Shown piece after piece: positions 30,394-40,412 of a stretch of 64,000 nucleotides of DNA. Both the position numbers and the translations under genes were made by a program. The DNA is from Euborellia annulipes. Taxonomy: Eukaryota > Arthropoda > Insecta > Dermaptera > Anisolabididae. The stretch lies in the NCBI GenBank assembly GCA_023213315.1, contig JAKCPI010008017.1:94494-158493 (forward strand), read 5' to 3'. Every line of letters begins with the position of its first letter. The stretch's first letter is position 1. The notes below the pieces were generated by a model. That model was not told where the DNA came from. It ran no database searches and saw nothing but the letters and a program-made list of their open reading frames with translations.

Positions 30394-30960
30394 ATTTCGA
30401 TATTCTCTTCCCCCTCCCCCTATTACATTTTTATATATAGGCCTACTTGGTATATATTTTGTGTGGGTTGAATTTTCATAGGCTTCCCTGATATTACAAA
30501 ATATATTCTGAATCTTTTAAGCAAATATTTTACTAAATTTTAATTAATCCCACTTTTACATGTAACCTCCTCATGAAGCCTATCAAGATCTTTTGTCTAA
30601 CTATAAACATCTCACTTTTGAAATAACTGGCGCATCTTAACAACAAATAAAGTTCCTAACTCATTGCAAGTTTATGATTTTTTCTCATATTTATTATTTC
30701 CCTCGATGAGGTAGAATTTGAAATATTAAACCTTACTATCTATACTTTCAAATCTTAATTAATAACATTTCTTTTAAATTGATCTTTCATTTTTTTTTTT
30801 AATATCAAGCCAAATCATAGATTATTGCCGAAAACGATTTTGGAAATAATCACAAGCCTTGAAATATAATATAGCAATCACTTTTGGTTCTAAAGTGGCT
30901 ATAATAGATGTACATTTTCTAATTAAGCGCAGCTGAGATTTTATTTCCCTATCTCGGGTG
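30394..30960. other. AT-rich DNA, no gene
   Basis: Nothing recognisable. Confidence 0.4.
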
Positions 30961-31019
30961 AGTGAACAAGAGAAGAAGACGAGATGAGAACAAGAGAAAG
31001 GAGAGGAGAGAGAGATGCT

Positions 31020-31350
31020 AAGCTAGCTGGACCCGTTGAGAGAAGTCTCATAAAGTAAATCAACATAATTAGGTTCCGCGGCCGCACGTCTTAATCGGCC
31101 GGCCGCGCGCGGAATGCAGAGGCGACGGCCAGGCGGCGGGGGCGGAGACACCGGCCTACCAAATTGCCTGCCTTGGGGCCCTGCTTTGTTCATTCTCTCT
31201 CTATATAGGATAGGTAGGTAATAGCTAACCCGTCTGTCGGTTTTATTAGCCGGGGGAATGCCATCGCCCACTCGTCCGCTCCAGATTAGACAGCATCCAT
31301 GCCAGGCCCAGGGCCGAAGGACCCTGGCTTGAATCTAATTATCTGATCTG
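31020..31350. promoter_or_regulatory. CpG-rich island with FOX/homeodomain-like words
   Basis: The most GC-rich island in the window (CCGCGGCCGCACG, CGGCCGGCCGCGCGCGG). On its edge are AAGTAAATCAACATAATTAGG-type words (FOX-like GTAAATCAAC then TAATTA-like) at 31057-31075. On the minus strand CCTATATAGAGAG at 31195-31210 resembles a TATA box. No initiator or splice evidence fixes a gene. Confidence 0.35.
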
Positions 31351-31728
31351 AGAGAGAAACACCATAAAGAAAAAAGTCCCGGCCATCCAGGCTCAACATA
31401 CGAAACTAAACAAACAAGTAGATCAAAACTCTCCCGTCCAGTTCGAACGAATGGGGGAGGAGGCGTGATTTTAAATTAACATACCAAGTCCAATACCATA
31501 TTGGGACAAGAGTGGATTTTTTCATAATTTGAAAAAAAAAGATAGTCCTGCATGATGAGCAATTAAAAATATAAAGTTTAAGTATATTTATGACTTTGCT
31601 TCTGAAAAAGATCACGAATTACACCTAGCATATCCACTAATTCGAGGGAGGATTTTTTTTATTAAAAACCTCTAAAATCAAACCTAAATTACCCCCCCCC
31701 CCTCACCTCTGCCTCCTATTCTTTTTTT

Positions 31729-31770
31729 ACTTTCTCTTAATTATATATGTGTATATACATAGAGAGTAAG
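31729..31770 (+). mobile_element. Element C 5'-hairpin fragment
   Basis: TACTTTCTCTTAATTATATA through ACATAGAGAGTAAG; the copy stops where SINE-B begins. Confidence 0.65.
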
Positions 31771-31922
31771 TCCTTGACCTATGGCTCAGAGGTAGAGCAT
31801 TGACCTCTGATACCAAAGATTCGCATCCCGTCCCATGCGACAAAATTTATTTAAATTGAATTGGATACCAATCAATTGAGATAAATAGGGACGGGGTCTA
31901 AATGACGATTTAAAAAATATAA
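31771..31922 (+). mobile_element. SINE-B copy
   Basis: TGACCTATGGCTCAGAGGTA, GATTCGCATCCCGTCCCATG, CCAATCAATTGAGATAAATA and GGGACGGGGTCTAAATGACG. The GTTGCCG tail part is lost. Confidence 0.85.
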
Positions 31923-31977
31923 TTAGAATTCTTAATAATGCACTGTCATTTTTAACCTCATCCAGAGGACCGATTCA

Positions 31978-32066
31978 CATGGGCGTAACAAGGGCGTAAA
32001 TTTGGCTGGGGGGGGGGCGAGCCTTCTGGGGGATGGCCCTGGGTACCCCCTAGTTACGCCCATGTC
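31978..32066. mobile_element. Very short MITE
   Basis: 89 bp between CATGGGCGTAACA and TAGTTACGCCCATG, with a G-run in the centre. The ends are close to those of 59366-59645. No clear octamer duplication. Confidence 0.6.
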
Positions 32067-32183
32067 ATTCCAAATTTTAATATCTTCTTAGATTATATTT
32101 GTAAGTTTCATTATTCTCAGAGAGTGGTTCTTTAGTCTAATAAGATAATAGAATTTATATTATTACTCTATTCACACCACATT

Positions 32184-32270
32184 TTTACTTTCTCTTGCCT
32201 ATATACAGTAAGGTAATGCAATGAGAGAATCATGACCATTTCAAAAATTCGATGTCGAGATTTTCAAAAT
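32184..32270 (+). mobile_element. Element C head fragment
   Basis: TTTACTTTCTCTTGCCTATA then CAAAAATTCGATGTCGAGAT, ending abruptly. Confidence 0.75.
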
Positions 32271-32565
32271 ATTGTCTAAAATAATTTTTAATTATTTATT
32301 TTATTTATCTCTAATACATGTAGCCAACTTTTTATATTAAACATATAATAATCAAGGGGATCAAAGGCATTAAATATCTCTTCTGACTTGTTTGCAGGCC
32401 CTGACATGTCTTAGAGGCGCTACTTGACCATCTCGAAACTTTGACTCATACATCAGTAAATCCTGAGGGTCCTAAGGCTATGTTGGTCATCTCAGCACGT
32501 TTCCATGTTCTGTAAGTAGATGTATATTTTTGAACGCTTTTATTAATTTAATAAGGTAAAAAAAA

Positions 32566-32725
32566 AAACAAAAGTTTATATGTTTCAATATATTATTTAT
32601 TAGTATAAACACTTTATAAATATTTCGGCACTCACTGTCACATCCAGAATAAGAAGAGTATTTGTTACTTCTGAAGATACACGTATAAAGTGTTTATACT
32701 AACAAATAATATATTGAAACATATA
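32566..32725. repeat. Foldback with half hammerhead-like motifs
   Basis: Arms of about 45 bp: TATATGTTTCAATATATTAT...GTATAAACACTTTA and complement. Between them are ATTTCGGCACTC on one side and CTTCTGAAGATAC on the other, i.e. a GAAAT box on the minus strand and a CUGAAGA box on the plus strand. Confidence 0.6.
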
Positions 32726-32936
32726 ACCTTGTATTTTTAATTTAATATACCTGATAAAATCATGTTTTAACTAAAGCCATCCGTTACTACCGGTTTAAAT
32801 GTATGATTTTATAAATTTCTATAATGATGATGAGACAAAAATGTGACCCGAAATTTCTCAATATTCAATAAGATCCAGAGGCTTTATGTTTGGCTACTCC
32901 TGCCTTCCTTTCTTCTTATTCTTAATTTATGTAAAC

Positions 32937-33207
32937 CAAGGGCGGATACAAGGGGGGGGTAAAGGGGTAATTACCCCCCCCCCCCCCGAGATTTGAAAAA
33001 AATATTTTTTGGGGAAAAAAATTGTATTGTATTTTGAATATAAAATTTTAAAAACTAATACTTAAAAATTTGATTTGTATATATATTATGGTAAACAACT
33101 ACAGAATGCACCATTAAATTACCGATAATAAGAAAAAATTGTGTGCTGTGCGACCAGGCATACCAGATTACCCCGGGGAGGGGGGCGAGAAACTGGATCC
33201 GCCACTG
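32937..33207 (+). mobile_element. hAT-type MITE 'E' with 8-bp TSD
   Basis: Ends CAAGGGCGGATACAAGG and CTGGATCCGCCACTG, flanked by ATGTAAAC (32929-32936, 33208-33215). Same family as 1807-2082. At 33100-33172 it contains a degraded element C hairpin (TTGTGTGCTGTGCGACCAGG, TACCAGATTA). Confidence 0.9.
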
Positions 33208-33300
33208 ATGTAAACATTTATATTTCATAGAAATACAAAATACTTATTAACTCGATTATTTAAAAAATCTAGCAATTGATCCGTGGCTCGATATCTGGCA

Positions 33301-33380
33301 TTACATGGATTCATTTCAAAAATTCGATGTCGAAATTTTGATGGATAGGCCTATACACGTTTTGAGGTCCCCTGAATATA
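33301..33380 (+). mobile_element. Element C head fragment abutting a hairpin
   Basis: GGATTCATTTCAAAAATTCG and ACACGTTTTGAGGTCCCCTG, plus orientation, then directly joins the hairpin of a reverse copy. Confidence 0.8.
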
Positions 33381-33738
33381 AAAAATCTGGTGTGACTGGC
33401 GCACAGCACACAACTTTCTCTTACCTTCGGTAATCGAAAGTTGTGTACTGTGCTTGTCACACCAGATTTTTCGTGTCGAAATATATTTAGTTCCCGACAG
33501 TACGGAACATATGAATCCAGATGTAAAATTTATAAGTATGGGAAAATATTTATATTTTGTTACCATGGCAACCATTTCTCCTATCTTCCCTATGAAATAC
33601 AAGAGTAAAGTGGTCTTCAGAAGATTTCAATTGCAAAATGAGAATATACATTTTAAAGAGCATCTAAAAAATAATTGCTTTTTGAATTTAAAAAAAAAAT
33701 CGTTGGAACAAATTTTGAGAAAATCGAAAAAAACTGAA
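33381..33738 (-). mobile_element. Element C 3' half, reverse
   Basis: Intact 79-bp hairpin (33387-33465), X-box GTTACCATGGCAAC (33559-33572), then blocks down to AAAAATCGAAAAAAACTG. Joined head-to-end with the plus fragment at 33301-33380. Confidence 0.87.
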
Positions 33739-34890
33739 ATTAATTAATTAATTAATTAATGGAACCACTAATTAGTAAATTTTCATTAGCTAAAGACTAT
33801 ATAAATTTAATTTTTATAGTTCTAGGAACTTCCCTGTTATTCTCTAACTTGCTTTTGGATTTATTATAATTGCTCTCTTATAAAATTAATTACTAAAACA
33901 AAAAGAAAATGAAAAATATTTATTATCTGCACCCGCTGGGATTTTATTTTTCTCATGAGTAGGTGGACTTAACTCGAATGCTAAGAAGTAAACAAGCCAA
34001 GCATTAGCATTAATTAACATTTAACCAAAACAGTTTTATAGGGTCTTTCCAATAGAGGGGATACTAATTATTGACATATTAGCCTTGAATAGTGAAAAGT
34101 ATAATATACTCATATACTATCGGATTTTTTCAAATAAAGTTGTTTTAATCAGTAACCTGAGAAGAATTATAACTTACTGAACTAGTAGTGGTAATCTAGA
34201 TTGGCAATCTTCCTTTTATCTTAAAAAAGGTATAGATATAGTCATGAAATAAAAGAGTGAGTGAAACTCTTATTCCTAGTAATGTTAGTTAATAAATATA
34301 GTACATTTTCACGGTAGCTTTTGTCTTATTTTTTCTCAATCTTTTTTCATTGAGTTGAAAAAAATTAAAATTTTTTTCTTTATTACAAACAAGGTAAATT
34401 TCTTGTGATAAAAATATCAATAATGGCTATGTTAACAACTATCATAAAAACAACTTTATATTTAGGAGGAAGGATGTAAATGCATCATTATTATTATTAT
34501 TATTACAACTTTATATTTGTTATCCGTTTCATTCGTTTGTCAATGTTATAATTTAATTATTTACATAATTGGTAGGCGCCAGTCTTTCAAGGTAAAGATT
34601 TTTCGTTTGAATCCTAGAGAATGTTAGTAATTTTTTTTTTTTTTTATCAATAGAATATTAAGTTGATTAAGATAAATTTAAGTTTGCGTAAAAAAAATTA
34701 TATTTTCATAATAAAGTAATTATATGAATAGTGATAAATTATATAACTAATACCCCATTTAAATCTACTTAGGATTTTTTGTTTCATTCTATTTTGTTGG
34801 ATTTCTGTGATTTGCTTAGATTCTGTTAGGATACAGATATAAAAACAACCAAGGGTTGGTACTAGGGAGTGAGTTATTACCCTCCCCACC
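33739..34890. other. AT-rich DNA, no gene
   Basis: An (ATTA)n run at 33739-33759 and (TTA)n at 34488-34505. Nothing else recognised. Confidence 0.4.
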
Positions 34891-34892
34891 CC

Positions 34893-35012
34893 CTTCAGGA
34901 AACTAAATATATGTCGACACAAAAAATCTGGTGGGACAAGCACAGAACACAACTTAGAATTACCGAAGATAAGAGGTAGTTGTGTGCTGTGCGATTAGTC
35001 ATACCATATTTT
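34893..35012 (+). mobile_element. Element C 3'-end fragment
   Basis: GAAACTAAATATATGTCGAC, then a partly degraded hairpin CTGGTGGGACAAGCACAGAA...GTCATACCATA. Confidence 0.8.
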
Positions 35013-35067
35013 TTTAAAGTAGATTGAGGTTGAGTTTCTGATGATGTTTTTTAATCCAATACGTTTT

Positions 35068-35422
35068 TGACTGTGTCAGAAAATGAATCGAAAAATTCGA
35101 ATTATCAAGTTTTTGAATTATCGAGAAGTTTGAAATAGGAAAGAAAAAAAATCGAATTATTAAGATTTTTTATTGAAAAAGACCTTAGAAAAAAAAAAAA
35201 GATTTTTTATTATTTTATTTATTATTAGGAAAAAAAAGGATAAGTGGTCTAGTTAGAATTAAAGAACGTTCTCTCCCCCTCTTGTTTTGAAAAAGATTTC
35301 GAGTTAACGAGCGTATCAAAATACACAGCATTTTTTTCGATTTACCGAAGTTTACAGCAGAAACGTTCGAATTATCGAAAAATTCGAATTAACGAGGTTC
35401 GAATTATCGAGAGTCGGCTGTA
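35068..35422. mobile_element. pogo-like MITE
   Basis: Many sub-terminal ATTCGAATTATCGA units. Right end TTCGAATTATCGAGAGTCGG then CTGTA resembles pogo-type termini. The left end is worn. No transposase. Confidence 0.6.
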
Positions 35423-36050
35423 TTTTGTTTGTAATGCGAGTGCATACTTGAAATTGATATCCCCTTCTTGAGGAAGATTGGTATCATTAGCCATCCAAAA
35501 TGGGAGAGAAATAATTAAAATATAAATTTCTATATTTTACTGGACTGTGAAAAAGCATCATTCACCTCTTTGTAATAAAAAAAGTATATCATCATTAATA
35601 TAAATAATTAAAATCAAAATGAATACACCTATTCTTCTACAACTCGATTATATTTATAATCTTTTAAACAAAAAATATGTTAATTTAAATTCACTTCTCA
35701 CATAATGAACACCAGATTCTTATGTATCTGAATATAAAGGGGTTCAGTTGAGTTGAAGATGTTTGGGGCCGAATGCAGCGTATAAATAAAATCCGAGGCG
35801 AATCCGCCAGATCAGATTGGACCGAAAGGGAGTCTGCGACGCAACCAACGACTATTAATCTTTCCGCCCCCGTCCTCACACGCTTTTGTCTATTAGTTTT
35901 GGTTTTATAGAGATGTACTTTGTGGCCCTGTGACAGTTGCTCTCCTTTCTATTCCAATCTAAAAACTATTCGTGTCAAAAATCTTATCCTACAATTCTAA
36001 TTCAGAATGAAAAATTTAAGTGGTTGTCAATTATTTATAATTTTATATTA
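35423..36050. other. Unique DNA; GC-richer patch at 35750-35960
   Basis: GGGCCGAATGCAGCGTATAA and CGCAACCAACGACTATTAAT, repeat-free. No gene model found. Confidence 0.35.
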
Positions 36051-36057
36051 TTTTTAT

Positions 36058-36470
36058 GCCCTTGATCTGTGGCTTAGAGGTTGTGCATTAGCTAGCAGTG
36101 CTGTTGTCTATAGCAGGGGTTCCCAAACTTTTTCGGTTCCTGGCGCCCTCAATATATGACACTCTACACCGGCGTTCACCAGAACCAACAAATAAAAATA
36201 AAAAACCTAAGTAACTAAGAAATTAACTCGAGTATTGAATATCAATAGCTTATTCAAGTATAAACCAGTAGACAACAAATGATTTAAATCAAAACCATTC
36301 CAAACGATTTTGCTTTGGAAATGCATCATAACCCAGCAAAATGTTCAAGGTGGGTTAGCCACCCCTGGTCTAAATAAATGTGCATGAACCCCAATATATA
36401 TATCGTATTATTATAATGGGTATCGTTCAAAGTTTATATGTCCTAAGATGCCGAAAAGACTACAAAAAAA
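36058..36470 (+). mobile_element. SINE with B-type head and A-type tail, split by hAT
   Basis: CCCTTGATCTGTGGCTTAGA (SINE-B-like A-box side) at 36060-36079. After the hAT at 36114-36367 comes AATGTGCATGAACCCCAATA, TATGTCCTAAGATGCCGAAA, which is SINE-A-like. Either a true hybrid or two adjacent remnants. Confidence 0.5.
36114..36367. mobile_element. hAT-type MITE
   Basis: Starts CAGGGGTTCCCAAACTTTTT, the classical hAT-like terminus, and ends GTTAGCCACCCCTG. Flanking octamers GTCTATAG (36106-36113) and GTCTAAAT (36368-36375) match at 6 of 8. Non-coding. Confidence 0.78.
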
Positions 36471-37080
36471 TACCAAGACTTTCCAAATATTTTGAGAGAA
36501 GATGTTTTAATTAAATAGACCGACTGTGGCTTAGGGCAGTTTTTAAAAATAAATAAATAAATAGTAGACTTTTTATTAGGCTGCCTCGGACCAGTTCTTT
36601 TCAAAAAATCGTTTTGAAATTTTTATACTTTATTTTAAACACTTAAAAAAACTAAATAATTTATTTTTTGATCTTCTACATCATTTTAAATGTTAAACTC
36701 TTTAAGATCGCAATATATTATATTTGCATTTTAAACGATTTCTATATAGCCTACTTGTTGAGATTTATAATATATTAATTTTTCTTTTTCGCAATAATTT
36801 TATTTCTTTTTTTATCCAACTTTTTAAAAAAATTAATTTATATCTAATAAATTGGATACTATAAGCGATTTTCAAATAAATGGTTAAATGAGTATAAAAA
36901 ACAAATATCGCAATAATAGAGTACTAATACTAGTATATTTGCATCTCTTTTTTTAATATCTATTTTATTACACAATATTTAATAATATATTCAAGTTTAC
37001 ACTTTCTAAAATAACATTTAAATAAGAATGACTTTACACTTTCCCCCTTTAGTTTTCGGCCTGACTATTTATTATAATTA
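36471..37080. other. AT-rich DNA, no gene
   Basis: Nothing recognisable. Confidence 0.4.
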
Positions 37081-37084
37081 GTTA

Positions 37085-37345
37085 AATCTCTGGCGTCAAG
37101 TCCGAATTGGCAGGCACTAATTTGATTTGATTGATTTAATAATCAAGTGATCACTTGTGATCTTGACGTTTTTAAGTCCTCGCTTCTTGGCTTGGAAAGC
37201 AGTCGGCGACCGGAGCCAAGCTTTTTGATTTATGGGTTGCGAATTACTTCGGCCTTAAAGCAAATGCAATTCTCAGTTTGCATAGAGAGAAAAACAACTT
37301 GGGATTCGTATTGAGTCATGCATGCGGCAATGGCGATTAATGAAC
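37085..37345. promoter_or_regulatory. Candidate regulatory island
   Basis: Repeat-free block with GATTTGATTGATTTAATAAT (PBC/Hox-like words), TGATCACTTGTGATC palindromes, GCAAATGCAATT and TTTGCATA (octamer-like) and GGCGATTAATG. No open frame. Enhancer role is inference. Confidence 0.35.
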
Positions 37346-37480
37346 GATTAAAAACAAATAAATTTATATCAGGCCCCTGATTTTGGAATACAATCAAAAT
37401 TCTTTCCAAGCCAAATGAATAAAAAAATAATCAATTTAATATAGCACAGATTTTGGACAAGAAATATCGATATGTGAAAA

Positions 37481-37744
37481 CAGGGCCGAGGGGGGCCCTG
37501 CCCCCCCCCCCCCATGATAGAGGAAAAAATTGTGAAAATTCACTTCCGTAAAAAAAAAAAAAAAATTTTGCAGGGCAGAAAACATTTCTCTTTTTCTGTC
37601 TCTTTAAAAAAAAGATAAAATGATTTTGATGGCAATGGCAGGGGAAAAAATTTCGCTGCCTTGTGGAAAAATTTAGTTTCGTCAAAAAATAATTTTTGAG
37701 TTCGGGTCCCCCCACCAGAAAAAATTTCTATATACGCCCCTTTG
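37481..37744 (-). mobile_element. hAT-type MITE, family of 192-436
   Basis: Right end TTTCTATATACGCCCCTTTG is the complement of the 192-436 start; left end CAGGGCCGAGGGGGGCC. The duplication is not recoverable. C-run at 37501-37513. Confidence 0.7.
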
Positions 37745-38019
37745 TTATATCTTTTCAGGGAAACAGAGATAGAAAAAAAAAATTTTGAAATAAAAAGAAT
37801 TGCAGAAGGATTCATTTTCCCCTTTCGAAATTTAGAATAGGTCTACATGTATTTTCTCTATGAAGAAAGAGTTTTTGGGATTTTTGCTTGCGTATTTGAT
37901 TTTTTCGAATGCGCAAATTGGAATATTCAAGGAATAAAGTCACCCTCTATTTTAATTAGCTCTAGATAAGATTGACTTTTATATTAATTAACAATTAAAG
38001 TTGTGGTGTGCCAAATGAA

Positions 38020-38412
38020 AAATCGTAGGAGTATTGATTTGATGTCAAAATGTTGATGGATATACACGATTTGAGGTCCCTCGAGTCCAAAAATGTGGTT
38101 TTTGCAACATTGTCTGTCTATGTGTGTGTGTGTTCAATTTAAAGCATGAAGGAATTGAGCTAGGAGGTTGAAATATTATATTTAAGTTAGGCACCCCTCT
38201 GAATAAGCTCTGAAAATAAGCTTTTAATCAAAATCTGCCAAAAAGTACTTTACTGATGTTCTTTTTCAAATTTTTTTCGATTTTCTCAAAATTCGCTCCA
38301 ACGATTATGTTTAAAATTCAAAAATCAATTATCTTTTAAATGCTCTTTAAAATGTATATTTTCATTTTGCACTTGATAACTTATGAAGACCACTTTACTC
38401 TTCTATTTCTGT
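38020..38412 (+). mobile_element. Element C fragment
   Basis: GATGGATATACACGATTTGA, AAAGTACTTTACTGATGTTC, TTCGATTTTCTCAAAATTCG, GACCACTTTACTCTTC. Ends before the X-box. Confidence 0.8.
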
Positions 38413-38504
38413 AAATCTTACAGTAAATTATACTACCATACTTTAAATTATTTGAATAAAGAGGAAGATGTATATTATTCTCTACTGGATTTTTTATTTT
38501 TTAC

Positions 38505-38790
38505 TCTTACCTATATATGTTAATAAATATAGAGAGAGTGGTCTATCTGTCTGTGTTCAATTTTAAGGATGAAGGAATTGAACTATGAGGCTGAAATTTT
38601 ATATACGACATCATTTACACTTTACTCTTGTACTTCATAGGAAGATAGGAGAAATGGTTGCCATGGTAACAAAATATAAATATTTTTCCTGTTTATAAAT
38701 TTTACATCTTGTATTTTAATATATCAGTGGAAACTAAATATATGTCGACACAAAAAATCTGGTGTACAACACCCTCCACAACTTTCTTCT
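38505..38790 (+). mobile_element. Element C fragment, adjacent
   Basis: Restarts with the 5' palindrome (TTACCTATATATGTTAATAA), skips the middle, then GGTTGCCATGGTAACAAAAT (X-box 38657-38670) and the beginning of the terminal hairpin, where sequence quality collapses. Confidence 0.78.
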
Positions 38791-39152
38791 CCCTTTGGTG
38801 GGGGTGGGAACACACCCCCAATTTTTTTTTTCTTTTTATTTCTTTTTTAAAATTAAAGTTTTATTTTTTTTTTTTTATTTATGAAAAACATTTTAATTTC
38901 TTTATAGTTTTGTTGTTTTTGGTTTTGTTTTCCTTTTTCCCTTTCCTCCCTTTCCTTTCCTTCCCTTCCCTCTTCCGCCCCCTCTCCCGTCTGCCGTGTT
39001 GGCTCTTTCTCCCTCCCTTCCGTGGGGGGGGGGTGTGGCTGCTGTCTGGGGTGGTGTTTATGTGGTTTTTTTTTTAAAAAAAAAAAAAAAAAGTAGTTTT
39101 TTTTTTTTTTATTTATAAAAATAAAAAAAAAATAAAAAAAAAAAAAAATTTT

Positions 39153-39186
<34 letters not shown>

Positions 39187-39190
39187 CGTT
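38791..39190. other. Probable low-quality consensus sequence
   Basis: Starting in the element C hairpin, the sequence turns into homopolymer blocks: G-runs, T-runs, CCCTTTCCTCCCTTTCCTTT, then A- and T-runs to 39186. Hairpin words can still be guessed (ACAACTTTCTTCTCCC for ACAACTTTCTCTTACC). The 122-codon open frame here is not a gene. Confidence 0.6.
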
Positions 39191-39738
39191 TACCTTTATA
39201 TTCTTTGATTTTTTTTTAAGTCAATTTTCATATTCATTGACTCTGATTATTAAAGGTTTTTTTTATTCCCATGTGAACTAATAATTTATTCATCTTTTCT
39301 TCTAATTTCTTGTTACAAATACACTCATTATCAAAATATAAATAGGACAATTCTCTTTAATTTGGGTTAAATCTGTAATGCAATATAATGAGAAAAAACA
39401 AATTGCTTTTTATACTATTTTTAATAGAAATCTTATTTGATTTTATCTTTCTTTAATAATGCATTTTCTTTTAAACATTTTCTTCAATTTATTATCTTAT
39501 TAAAAAAAGATTTTAAAGAGGGATTCATTTTTATATATAATCAAATATCTTTATATTTAACAAACTCTTTTTCTATTTGGCCTTACCAGAATATTGAGTC
39601 TTTTAATCACAAAATCCATCTCTATTAAATAAAATAAAATAATATAAATGCTCTTTTTTTATTCACATATTCAATTTATATTTTTTTTATATAGTCAATC
39701 AATTATTTTAGTATTCGAATAATCATTTATATTAGTTA
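39191..39738. other. AT-rich DNA, no gene
   Basis: Nothing recognisable. Confidence 0.4.
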
Positions 39739-39825
39739 GTTGCAGGTGGAGATGCAATTTTATTTATTCCTAAATTGCATCTCCACCTCCATGTCAAGTA
39801 AACCTCTTGCAACTAATATTAATAA
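39739..39825. repeat. Short foldback
   Basis: TTAGTTGCAGGTGGAGATGC and its interrupted complement GCATCTCCACCTCC...TTGCAACTAAT, with the right arm split by about 20 bp. Confidence 0.6.
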
Positions 39826-40298
39826 ATTTTTTGTTTAATAATCATTTTTGGGCAGACAACTCAAGTAAAAGATAACAACTATTCAATTTCATAATTTCAT
39901 TTCCATTTTAGTAAATTTTATTCAATTAATATTTGATAATCTTATTAATTTATACAGTAATTGATTTTCCCTACTATTTAAAAATTATAAAACTCATTTG
40001 TGAATTATATTTATTGCATATTTACGAGTTTAATAATTTCATAATAAACCTAGAACTTGCTTAATTTTATCCAGATGTTATAGTAATATGAATAATTTCA
40101 TTATTATTAAAGAAAATTTATCTTTGATTATTACGAAAAAAATATTATTATTTACAATAAAATTATAAGCGTATCGAAATATTTATTAATTTGTTAGAAA
40201 GAACAGATCTGGAACAGATGCATAATGGGGAAGGGGACAAAATAAATCTAAAATTATAATAAATAAAAATTAATATATTTTTTTTCTTTGCATTTCAG
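39826..40298. other. AT-rich DNA ending in a strong splice acceptor
   Basis: Consistent with the end of an intron: pyrimidine tract at 40280-40296 and CAG at 40296-40298. Confidence 0.45.
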
Positions 40299-40412
40299 AA
40301 GCCTTCTAATCGTCGAATTGACATCATGAATCCAGACCAACCTCCAAATAGTCATCGCCAGCGAGACGACGTATTTGAAGGGAGATCTCAACAAGGCAGT
40401 CTCTACAGCTGA
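40299..40412 (+). CDS. Candidate terminal coding exon of an unidentified gene
   Basis: A textbook acceptor (TTTTTTTTCTTTGCATTTCAG, in two pieces on 40278-40298) is followed in phase 0 by 37 codons and TGA at 40410-40412. The other two phases close within ten codons of each other and early. The peptide begins KPSNRRIDIMNPDQPPNS and ends FEGRSQQGSLYS; it is hydrophilic, with no membrane segment. Codon composition is balanced, unlike random AT-rich DNA here. AATAAA at 40684-40689 could serve as a poly(A) signal. I do not recognise the family. The upstream exons would lie to the left, perhaps outside the window. A spurious acceptor is the main alternative. Confidence 0.45.
   Translation, partial: KPSNRRIDIMNPDQPPNSHRQRDDVFEGRSQQGSLYS

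Noticed and set aside
31076..31115. Cloning-vector polylinker (NotI-, SacII- and FseI-like sites together)
   Set aside because: No vector sequence surrounds them, and the DNA grades smoothly into unique GC-rich sequence; rare-cutter sites are expected in such an island.
38709..39077. 122-codon plus-strand open frame rich in Phe/Leu/Pro
   Set aside because: It reads through element C and then the suspect homopolymer region; the composition is an artefact.
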